A stretch of DNA of 7,828 bases. It comes from Candidatus Dadabacteria bacterium. GTDB lineage: Bacteria > Desulfobacterota_D > UBA1144 > Nemesobacterales > Nemesobacteraceae. A model generated the notes under the pieces. It worked only from the letters and a program-made list of their open reading frames with translations, searched no databases and was not told the origin of the DNA. Numbering within the stretch: position 1 is the first letter of the stretch; the number at the start of each line of letters is the position of its first letter. Location of the stretch: assembly GCA_026709745.1 (NCBI GenBank), contig JAPOSJ010000102.1, forward strand, positions 1 to 7,828, read 5' to 3'. The translations under genes were made by a program, and so were the position numbers. This document shows, piece after piece, positions 1 to 5,658 of the stretch.

Positions 1-280
1 GATACACGTATTCAAGATAGCCGTCGCATCCTGCCACAGGAGAAAAGGAGTGGCAATTGAACTGCTCTCGGATGTGTTTAACTTTTATGAAAAAATGGGC
101 GCTCTCTCCGTCATTCTCGAGGTGAGAACGACAAACACCCCCGCAATTACTCTTTACAGAAAGCTCGGGTTTGAAATTCTGAGAATACGGAAAAACTATT
201 ACGGAAAAGGCAGAGGAGACGCCTATGTCATGGGCCTTGTGCTTGAGACCTACTATCAGAAGTTTCTCTCAGCCACATAA
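1..280 (+). CDS. rimI: RimI-like GNAT N-acetyltransferase, C-terminal part (5' end outside window)
   Basis: The frame is open from base 2 and ends at TAA 278-280, so only about 92 C-terminal residues are visible; the GTG at 50 is internal and not the real start. The visible part begins with IHVFKIAVASCHRRKGVA, the beta4 strand plus the acetyl-CoA pyrophosphate loop (R-R-K-G-V-A) of GNAT enzymes. It continues with LEVRTTNTPAITLYRKLGF, the classic RimI block in which an Asn and the Tyr near YRKLGF help bind CoA and protonate the leaving thiolate, then RKNYY and a terminal DAYVMGL strand. RimI acetylates the N-terminal alanine of ribosomal protein S18 in the cytoplasm. Other GNATs share this fold, so the substrate is inferred from the RimI-like LEVR/LYRKLGF/RKNYY pattern. 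The 3' end overlaps the convergent polyprenyl synthetase gene by 25 bp. Confidence 0.85.
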   Translation, partial: IHVFKIAVASCHRRKGVAIELLSDVFNFYEKMGALSVILEVRTTNTPAITLYRKLGFEILRIRKNYYGKGRGDAYVMGLVLETYYQKFLSAT

Positions 281-1239
281 TCGGCGAGACTGTCAAGAGA
301 TTCCCTGTAATCGCTGCGGGCTATACCATCCAGAGACTTTTTCGCTTCATACGCAAATTCCTTTGCCCGCAATCTAGTCAGTTCAACCCCGCGGTAGTGG
401 CTTACTACCTGCGATATTTCTTCTATCTCGGAACTGTCAAGATCATCTTCCTTATCAAGAGTTTCAAGCACCCTGTTTCTTACTTCGCGCGGAGCTTTTT
501 CAATTGAATAGTAAAGAGGAAGGGTCATCTTGCGCTCAGCCAGGTCCTGCCCCGTTTTTTTTCCGAACTTGTCCTCCTCAGAGCAGTAATCAAGCGCGTC
601 GTCTATAAGCTGAAACGCTATACCTATGTTGCGTCCGTAACTGGAGAGAGCTTTGACTGCTCCGTTTGAAGTATCGGCAAGAAGTGCCCCGGTTTCTGTC
701 GAGCATTTAATCAGTGCAGCCGTTTTGTGATCAATGACGGAAAAACAGAACTCCTCTGAAATCTCAAGCATCTTTCTTTCACTCATGATCTCAAGAACAT
801 GACCCTCGGCAAGACGCGATGAGGCTCTGGAAACCACCCTCAGCAGTTCGATGCTACCGCAGCTGTATATAAGTTCGAGGCCCCGGGCCAGCATAAAATC
901 CCCGACGAGCACGGTGGGCTTGTTTCCCCATACCATGTTGGAAGATGGGTTTCCCCTTCTGAACTCCGCCTGGTCAACAACGTCGTCGTGAAAAAGCGTG
1001 CCGGCGTGAAAAAGCTCAATCCCGGCCGCGGCGGCAATACGGTCCTCTCCATCGGTAAGCCCGCATGCAGCACTTGAGAGAAGAACAAGTGAAGGGCGGA
1101 TTCTCTTTCCTCCCCCGCCGAGCAGATACCTGGCTATTTCGTAAACCAGCGGAACGTCGGATTTTATGAATTCATCGATTTTCCTCTCGGTTTCCGCGAG
1201 GCTTGGGTGAATTATCTCAATAATATCGGAGAACTCCAT
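256..1239 (-). CDS. ispB: Long-chain polyprenyl diphosphate synthase (octaprenyl/heptaprenyl type)
   Basis: A 327-residue trans-isoprenyl diphosphate synthase, the usual length for the family. Visible landmarks are GGGGKRIRP (41-49, isopentenyl-PP binding), the first Asp-rich motif DDVVD (85-89) followed by RRG (94-96), GDFMLA (113-118), KTAALI (172-177), FQLIDDALDY with the second Asp-rich motif DDALD (213-217), and GKKTGQDL...KMTLPL (227-242). The residue five positions before the first Asp motif is Gly and the fourth is Thr. A small residue there leaves the chain-length floor open, which favours a long product such as the side chain of ubiquinone or menaquinone rather than farnesyl-PP. It is a soluble enzyme using Mg2+. 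The ATG at 1237-1239 has no Shine-Dalgarno, and an in-frame TAG lies five codons upstream, so the start cannot be much earlier. The exact chain length cannot be read from sequence. Confidence 0.93.
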   Translation of the reverse strand: MEFSDIIEIIHPSLAETERKIDEFIKSDVPLVYEIARYLLGGGGKRIRPSLVLLSSAACGLTDGEDRIAAAAGIELFHAGTLFHDDVVDQAEFRRGNPSSNMVWGNKPTVLVGDFMLARGLELIYSCGSIELLRVVSRASSRLAEGHVLEIMSERKMLEISEEFCFSVIDHKTAALIKCSTETGALLADTSNGAVKALSSYGRNIGIAFQLIDDALDYCSEEDKFGKKTGQDLAERKMTLPLYYSIEKAPREVRNRVLETLDKEDDLDSSEIEEISQVVSHYRGVELTRLRAKEFAYEAKKSLDGIARSDYRESLDSLADYVAERNF

Positions 1240-1250
1240 CGGACGGTTAG

Positions 1251-1277
1251 ACTATATGAACGAACCCGGCAAGTCAA
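1251..1277 (-). promoter_or_regulatory. Possible sigma70-like promoter of ispB, giving a near-leaderless mRNA
   Basis: On the minus strand, TTGACT (1272-1277) is followed after 15 bp by TATAGT (1251-1256). The spacing is short by 1-2 bp, though a one-base shift of the -35 gives 16. Initiation 6-8 bases after the -10 would leave only about 3-5 bases before the ATG at 1239. That fits the absence of any ribosome binding site there. This is prediction only. Confidence 0.35.
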
Positions 1278-1368
1278 AGACTAGACAGTGCAATAAACCT
1301 GATGTAAGTTTCCTTTTTAAATGAATTTTTTCGTATCGCATTCTGCAGAAGCGTGGTGGTAAACCTGT

Positions 1369-1905
1369 TTGAACTATTTCGATATCATACTTTTATGCGT
1401 CATCCTTATTTCCCTGGCGGCAGGGCTCAGATCAGGCGTTATAAAGCAAGTTTTCTCCATCGCTGCAATAACAGGGGGAGTAGTGCTGGGCTTTTTTTTC
1501 CACGAACCTCTGGGTGCCGTTCTTGTTGAAAAAAGCATTATCGCTGAACCGAAAATCGCAGATATACTAGGGTTCATGCTCGCAGCATCTGTCGCTTACA
1601 TTCTGATACACTACCTTTCCCGCTCTCTGACACAACTGCTTGAAAAAATTAACATGGGGTGGCTTAACCACCTCCTCGGCGGAGCAACAGGGTTCATAAT
1701 CGGTCTGCTGATCTGCTACCTCATTATAATCGGAGTCAGGCAGTTTTTTGACGAAGACGCTCCTTTTATAAAAAATTCCATTCTGACTCCCAGCGTTATT
1801 AAAGGATACGAAATTATCAGGGAACAGGGGACTGAGAACCTTGATGAAAGCCTGGAAAAGCTCAGGGAACTGCGAGAAGAAAAACGGAAGTCGGGCTTTG
1901 AGTGA
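1369..1905 (+). CDS. cvpA: CvpA family integral membrane protein
   Basis: A 178-residue protein with four predicted membrane helices (about 5-20, 28-46, 65-83 and 104-123). Family-typical features are NYFDIILL at the N terminus, a Gly/Arg/Ser turn LRSGVIKQVFS after helix 1, and LNHLLGGATGFIIGLL (99-114) forming the last helix. The tail from about 150 is charged and probably helical (ESLEKLRELREEKRK) and would lie in the cytoplasm. CvpA was named for colicin V production in E. coli; homologues are linked to envelope integrity and bile or cell-wall stress, but the molecular activity is not settled. The start is TTG at 1369: TAA at 1360-1362 closes the frame three codons upstream, and the TTG gives the normal CvpA N terminus. 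A weak purine-rich GGTGG (1355-1359) sits at suitable distance. It is divergent from ispB. Confidence 0.88.
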   Translation: MNYFDIILLCVILISLAAGLRSGVIKQVFSIAAITGGVVLGFFFHEPLGAVLVEKSIIAEPKIADILGFMLAASVAYILIHYLSRSLTQLLEKINMGWLNHLLGGATGFIIGLLICYLIIIGVRQFFDEDAPFIKNSILTPSVIKGYEIIREQGTENLDESLEKLRELREEKRKSGFE

Positions 1906-1915
1906 GCCGGACAAT

Positions 1916-1980
1916 AAATCGTGTAGCAACTCCAACGATTTCTGATTGTGTGATTTAACTACGTTATGACTCTAAATCGT
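1916..1980. other. Three-copy complementary heptamer able to form alternative stem-loops after cvpA
   Basis: AAATCGT occurs at 1916-1922 and again at 1974-1980, and its exact complement ACGATTT lies between them at 1935-1941. The middle copy can pair with the first (12-base loop) or with the last (32-base loop), but not both. Neither stem is followed by a U-run, so it does not look like a simple intrinsic terminator. It starts 11 bases after the cvpA stop codon. A chance origin in AT-rich DNA is possible. Confidence 0.35.
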
Positions 1981-1989
1981 CGAACTCAG

Positions 1990-2091
1990 AAAAAAGACTA
2001 CCTGATTGCTTCGAAACTGATTCTAAAAACAAAATGAGTCTTTTGTGCTATAGGAAAGGGCTCAAAATCTATTATAGAAATAGTCTTTTTT
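1990..2091. repeat. Perfect 11-bp inverted repeat enclosing a 102-bp structured spacer segment
   Basis: AAAAAAGACTA (1990-2000) is the exact reverse complement of TAGTCTTTTTT (2081-2091). The 80 bases between hold further hairpins (2035-2064 and 2068-2078), so the plus-strand RNA could fold as an outer stem closing a multi-branch loop, ending in six U residues. The octamer AGTCTTTT of the right arm is repeated at 2037-2044, giving the left arm a second possible partner. No ORF of note covers it. It could be an intrinsic terminator complex, a structured leader or small RNA, or a short terminal-inverted-repeat element; I see no flanking target duplication that would prove the last. Confidence 0.5.
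2035..2064 (+). other. 10-bp stem-loop inside the cvpA-fbp spacer
   Basis: TGAGTCTTTT (2035-2044) pairs with AAAGGGCTCA (2055-2064) through ten pairs, two of them G-U, around a 10-base loop. The G-U pairs form only in plus-strand RNA; the minus strand would have A-C mismatches there, so the fold favours a plus-strand transcript. Its left arm also contains the AGTCTTTT octamer that could pair with 1992-1999 instead, so the two folds compete. A second short hairpin, TCTAT/ATAGA, follows at 2068-2078. Confidence 0.4.
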
Positions 2092-2113
2092 AACAGCATA
2101 TTTTAACAGCATA
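2088..2113 (+). repeat. Perfect tandem duplication of a 13-bp unit upstream of fbp
   Basis: TTTTAACAGCATA occurs twice head to tail (2088-2100 and 2101-2113). The first copy shares its T-run with the right arm of the 11-bp inverted repeat. Each copy contains TTAACA, one base from a -35 consensus, and the second copy runs into CATAAT (2110-2115), a fair -10, though the spacings between them are not canonical. The repeat may mark the fbp promoter or a repeated binding site, or be a replication-slippage product. Confidence 0.55.
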
Positions 2114-2178
2114 ATTTACTGCCCGCTTAATTAAACGCGCCGATTCAGTTACACTTTTGGTAATAGCTTCAGTTAATA

Positions 2179-3225
2179 ATGTTCTCTAAAGCAGCTCACG
2201 ATATGGTCTCAATAACTACTCTTGACGAGTTTATAATAAAAAACCAGTATGATTTTCCCTATTCCACAGGGGAACTCTCCAGATTGCTTAGGGACATCGG
2301 ATTTGCGGCGAAAATAGTTCACAGGGAAGTGAACAAAGCCGGTCTGGTGGCTGAGATTCTCGGCAAAACGGGACAGGTCAATATTCAGGGGGAAGAGGTA
2401 AGAAAACTTGACTCCTATGCAAACGAGAGGTTTCTGGTCGCGCTTGAGCACGGCGGAGAATGTGCAGGGGTGGCGTCTGAGGAAAACGAGGACTTCATAT
2501 CCTTTCCAGATGAAAACTCAAAAAACTCAAAATACGTAATAGCCATGGATCCTCTTGACGGATCCTCGAACATAGACGTAAACGTGTCGGTGGGAACCAT
2601 ATTTTCCATATACAGAAGAACGTCAAAGATGTTCTCTCCCTGTATCAAGGAGGATTTCCTGCAGCCAGGCAAGACCCAGACGGCCGCCGGATATATAATA
2701 TACGGTTCCTCAACAATGCTGGTCTACACAACGGGCCACGGGGTAAACGGGTTTACCCTCGACCCATCGATAGGCGAGTTCTGCCTCTCCCATCCGAACA
2801 TAAAAATCCCGGGCCACGGCAACACATTCTCAGTCAACTACTATAACTACTCGAAATTCCCAGACGGTGTAAAGAAGTATCTGGATTACTGCAGGGACAG
2901 AGAAAGCGGCGGGAACCTCTCGCTCAGGTACGTAGGATCCATGGTCGCCGACATTCACAGAAATCTGCTCAGGGGAGGAATATTCCTCTATCCTCAGACC
3001 TCCGACTCTCCCGACGGAAAACTCAGGCTTCTATATGAGTGCAACCCCATGGCATTCATCGTGGACCAGGCAGGTGGAGCGTCGTCAAGCGGAACGGAGA
3101 AAATTCTCGATATTCAACCGACCGAACTTCACCAGAGAACTCCCATCTATATCGGTTCCTACAATATGGTAAACAGATTCCTGAACTTCCTTAAGGAAAC
3201 GGGCCTGTCTGCTGAGACAAGATAA
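2179..3225 (+). CDS. fbp: Class I fructose-1,6-bisphosphatase
   Basis: Hydrolyses fructose-1,6-bisphosphate to fructose-6-phosphate and phosphate in the cytosol, the committed step of gluconeogenesis. Numbering from the ATG at 2179 (348 residues): TGELSRLLRDI (30-40), metal-binding SEE (100-102), DPLDGSSNID (124-133), GTIFSIYRR (139-147), RYVGSMVADIHR (250-261) and the family active-site signature GKLRLLYECNPMA (280-292), with K281 for substrate and E287 for metal. The AMP-inhibition residues known from the mammalian enzyme have counterparts here (T30-G31-E32-L33, K118-Y119, R146), so AMP inhibition is likely. Start choice is uncertain: neither ATG 2179 nor ATG 2203 (giving MVSITTLDEFI, closer to many homologues, 340 residues) has a Shine-Dalgarno. 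It converges with the gap-pgk-fba run and complements it functionally. Confidence 0.96.
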   Translation: MFSKAAHDMVSITTLDEFIIKNQYDFPYSTGELSRLLRDIGFAAKIVHREVNKAGLVAEILGKTGQVNIQGEEVRKLDSYANERFLVALEHGGECAGVASEENEDFISFPDENSKNSKYVIAMDPLDGSSNIDVNVSVGTIFSIYRRTSKMFSPCIKEDFLQPGKTQTAAGYIIYGSSTMLVYTTGHGVNGFTLDPSIGEFCLSHPNIKIPGHGNTFSVNYYNYSKFPDGVKKYLDYCRDRESGGNLSLRYVGSMVADIHRNLLRGGIFLYPQTSDSPDGKLRLLYECNPMAFIVDQAGGASSSGTEKILDIQPTELHQRTPIYIGSYNMVNRFLNFLKETGLSAETR

Positions 3226-3318
3226 ATGGGTAAGAAAACAAACTTCGGGATTTGAGCCCCGACCTTGAATACTCCTTCAATGAGCTTGCGGGTGAGGTGA
3301 TGTGTTACTTACGTTAAG

Positions 3319-3337
3319 CGCCTGCTTTCTTCAGGCG
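3319..3337. terminator. Hairpin at the fba 3' end, between convergent fbp and fba
   Basis: CGCCTG (3319-3324) and CAGGCG (3332-3337) form a perfect 6-bp GC-rich stem with a 7-base loop. The right arm contains the fba stop codon (TGA on the minus strand at 3331-3333 overlaps loop and arm). Neither strand continues into a U-run, so it may stabilise the mRNA 3' end or act with other factors rather than as a textbook intrinsic terminator. The rest of the 105-bp spacer has only a weaker stem, TCGGG/CCCGA (3245-3262). Confidence 0.35.
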
Positions 3338-4404
3338 ATTGTGACTTCCCTCTCAAGGTAGACATTCTGAATGGTTCTCAGAAGCGCGACTCCCTCCTCA
3401 AAAGGCCTCTGGAAAGATTTTCTTCCACTTATGAGCCCCATTCCTCCGGCCCTTTTGTTTATAACGGCTGTTCTCACCGCGTCGCCAAGATCGTCAGAAC
3501 CTGAGGCCCCTCCCGAGTTTATCAGACCGATCCTTCCCATATAACAGTTGGCAACTTGGTAGCGGTTAAGATCCACTGGATGATCAGAAGTGAGCTCGGA
3601 GTAAACGCGCTCGTGGGTCTTTCCAAAGGAAAGAGCCTTGAAACCTCCGTTGTTCTCTGCAAGCTTCTGCTTCACTATATCAGCTCCCACCGTTACAGAG
3701 AGGTGATTCGCCTGGCCAGTGAGATCCGCCGAAACATGGTAATCAGCCTCATCCTGCTTGAAAGCCGGATTTCTCAGGTAGGCCCAGAGTATGGTCGCAA
3801 GTCCGAGGGAGTGGGCATGGCTGAAAACTTCTGATATTTCCTGAATCTGGCGCGAGCTTTCCTCGGAACCGAAATATATAGTCGCACCGACCGCGACGGC
3901 CCCCATCTGGAAAGCCTGGTCCACGTTTCCGAAAAGAATCTGGTCAAAAGTATTGGGGTAGCTGAGAAACTCATTGTGGTTAATCTTGACTATAAAAGGG
4001 ATCTTGTGCGCGTATTTTCTTGAAACTGACGCAAGCGCTCCCACGGTTGAAGCCACAGCATTACATCCACCCTCAATTGCAAGTTTCACTATATTCTCAG
4101 GATCAAAATAAAGCGGATTCACCGCAAAAGACGCTCCCGCAGAGTGCTCAATCCCCTGATCCACGGGAAGGATGGACACGTATCCCGTTCCGCCGAGACG
4201 TCCATGACCGAGAATGGTCTGCAGATTTCTTATCACTGCAGCAGAGCGGTCGTTGTGAACAAAGACCTCATCTATGTAGTTTGGACCAGGAAGATACAGG
4301 TCTTCCCTGCTTATGGTAGAGCATTTGTGGGCAAGCAGGTATTGCGAATGATCTCCGAGCACCGCCTCTATCTTGTCAATTCCCTCAATTTCTTTTATAG
4401 CCAT
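3331..4404 (-). CDS. fbaB: Class I fructose-bisphosphate aldolase, DhnA/FbaB type
   Basis: A 357-residue TIM-barrel aldolase of the DhnA family (E. coli FbaB is about 350), unrelated in fold detail to the zinc class II enzyme. It reversibly joins dihydroxyacetone phosphate and glyceraldehyde-3-phosphate into fructose-1,6-bisphosphate through a Schiff base. Likely catalytic residues by comparison with archaeal homologues are D82 in PVDQGIEHS, Y209 in ILWAYLRN and the Schiff-base lysine K245 in GADIVKQK. The phosphate-binding loops GLINSGGASG (293-302) and GLISGRKSF (323-331) are intact. The ATG at 4402-4404 is preceded by GTGGAG (4410-4415) at good distance. It is the last gene of the gap-pgk-fba run, 54 bp after pgk, and probably cotranscribed. 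In E. coli this isozyme is linked to growth on gluconeogenic carbon, which fits the adjacent fbp. Confidence 0.94.
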   Translation of the reverse strand: MAIKEIEGIDKIEAVLGDHSQYLLAHKCSTISREDLYLPGPNYIDEVFVHNDRSAAVIRNLQTILGHGRLGGTGYVSILPVDQGIEHSAGASFAVNPLYFDPENIVKLAIEGGCNAVASTVGALASVSRKYAHKIPFIVKINHNEFLSYPNTFDQILFGNVDQAFQMGAVAVGATIYFGSEESSRQIQEISEVFSHAHSLGLATILWAYLRNPAFKQDEADYHVSADLTGQANHLSVTVGADIVKQKLAENNGGFKALSFGKTHERVYSELTSDHPVDLNRYQVANCYMGRIGLINSGGASGSDDLGDAVRTAVINKRAGGMGLISGRKSFQRPFEEGVALLRTIQNVYLEREVTIA

Positions 4405-4458
4405 GGGTTCTCCACTTAAAAATCTTAATGTTTCTTAGAAGTAATACCTGATCAGATT

Positions 4459-5658
4459 CTAGCTGTCACTGAGAATTGATATCCCCGGAAGTTCAGAACC
4501 TCCCAGAAACTCAAAACATGCTCCGCCGCCGGTTGATACGTGGGTCGCTTCTGAGAAATTGACCCCGGATTTCTTAAGGGCAGCCACACTGTCCCCTCCA
4601 CCGAGAACAGTTGTGGCACCTCTCCACGTTGCAAGAGCAAACGCTCTTGCTATGGAACTTGTGCCGTTTGAAAAATCATCCTCTTCAAAAAGTCCCATGG
4701 GGCCGTTCCAGAAAACCGTTCCCTCCCCCCTTATGTGAGAGACAAATTTATCCACAGTCTTTGGTCCTATGTCAAAAGCCGTCATGTCGTCGGGAATCTC
4801 ATCACCCGTAATTACCACGCTTCTTTTTCCGCCGCCTGCGGCTTCGGTCATTACGTGATCAACGGGCAGAACTATTTTTTCCCTGTAGGTTGCAAGAGCT
4901 CCCCGGGCCCACTCAAGCATATCCTTCTCCACGGAACACCTTCCTACGCTCACACCCCTCGCCGCTAGAAAAGTAAAGGCAACTCCGCCCCCGACAAGCA
5001 CCCTGTCCGCTCTTTTTATTATGTTACGAAGCGCTCCTATCTTGTCCTTTATCTTCATCCCTCCGACAACGACCACATAGGGCTTTTTTGGTCTTCTTAT
5101 AAGACGGTTAAGAAACTTTATTTCGTTTCCCACCATTAGTCCTGCGAGTTTTTTCTCAAAGTGGGCGGTCATTCCGTAGGTGGACGCGTGAGCTCTGTGC
5201 GAGGTGCCGAAAGCTTCGTTCACATAGATATCCGCAAGAGAAGCAAGCTTCTGGGAAAACCCGGCGTCGTTAGCCGTCTCCTCGCTGTGATACCTGAGGT
5301 TCTCAAGAAGCATTACCTCGCCGTTTTTGAGTTTCTTCGAGGCACTCTCAACCTTCTTCCCCACAACTACACCAGGAAAACGCACCTCGATCCCCAGAAC
5401 CTCGCTAAGCCTTTGGGCCACGGGAGCCATTGAAAGGTCCCCTATACGACGCCCCTTCGGTCTTCCCATGTGGGAAGCGAGTATAACCCTAGCTCCAACC
5501 CTAGTAAGGTAGTCGATAGTTGGTATAGCACGTCTTATCCTATAGTCTTCGGTTATCTCAGTTCCATTTACAGGAACATTGAAATCAACCCTTACGAATA
5601 CTCTTTTCCCTTCGTAAAAAGAGTCAGGAAGTCCGGTCACAAGGAGTTTTTTCTTCAA
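4459..5658 (-). CDS. pgk: Phosphoglycerate kinase
   Basis: Transfers phosphate between 1,3-bisphosphoglycerate and ADP, reversibly, in the cytosol. It has 399 residues, normal for bacterial PGK. The N-terminal 3-phosphoglycerate domain shows RVDFNVP (23-29), R40, SHMGRPKG (62-69), ENLRYH (119-124) and HRAHAS (154-159). The C-terminal nucleotide domain shows GGMKIKDKIG (199-208, with K202 and K206), GGG (223-225), WNGPMGLFE (317-325), GGGDS (353-357) and STGGGA (375-380), so the active site appears complete. The start is TTG at 5656-5658, overlapping the gap stop in a TTGA tetranucleotide; a strong Shine-Dalgarno lies four bases upstream and the next family-consistent ATG is far inside. This tight overlap implies translational coupling with gap. 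Confidence 0.96.
   Translation of the reverse strand: MKKKLLVTGLPDSFYEGKRVFVRVDFNVPVNGTEITEDYRIRRAIPTIDYLTRVGARVILASHMGRPKGRRIGDLSMAPVAQRLSEVLGIEVRFPGVVVGKKVESASKKLKNGEVMLLENLRYHSEETANDAGFSQKLASLADIYVNEAFGTSHRAHASTYGMTAHFEKKLAGLMVGNEIKFLNRLIRRPKKPYVVVVGGMKIKDKIGALRNIIKRADRVLVGGGVAFTFLAARGVSVGRCSVEKDMLEWARGALATYREKIVLPVDHVMTEAAGGGKRSVVITGDEIPDDMTAFDIGPKTVDKFVSHIRGEGTVFWNGPMGLFEEDDFSNGTSSIARAFALATWRGATTVLGGGDSVAALKKSGVNFSEATHVSTGGGACFEFLGGSELPGISILSDS

Noticed and set aside
1282..1310. TAGACA with a TAAGTT at 17 bp as a cvpA promoter
   Set aside because: The -10 matches consensus at only three of six positions, with the key second half missing. Too weak to annotate.
3241..3270. Minus-strand sequence resembling a tRNA T-arm (GGGGCTCAAATCCCG)
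   Set aside because: The loop is one base too long when the stem is paired, and no acceptor, D or anticodon arm can be laid out around it. At most a weak hairpin between convergent genes.
3556..3834. Plus-strand open frames opposite fba, pgk and gap
   Set aside because: They are antisense to genes with complete family motifs, have no recognisable domains or ribosome binding sites, and reflect codon bias of the true strand.
4459..5658. PGK differences from textbook motifs (VNEAFG for VNDAFG, GGMK for GGAK, VAFTF for MANTF)
   Set aside because: All known substrate and nucleotide contacts are kept, and such substitutions occur across bacterial PGKs. Divergence, not loss of function.
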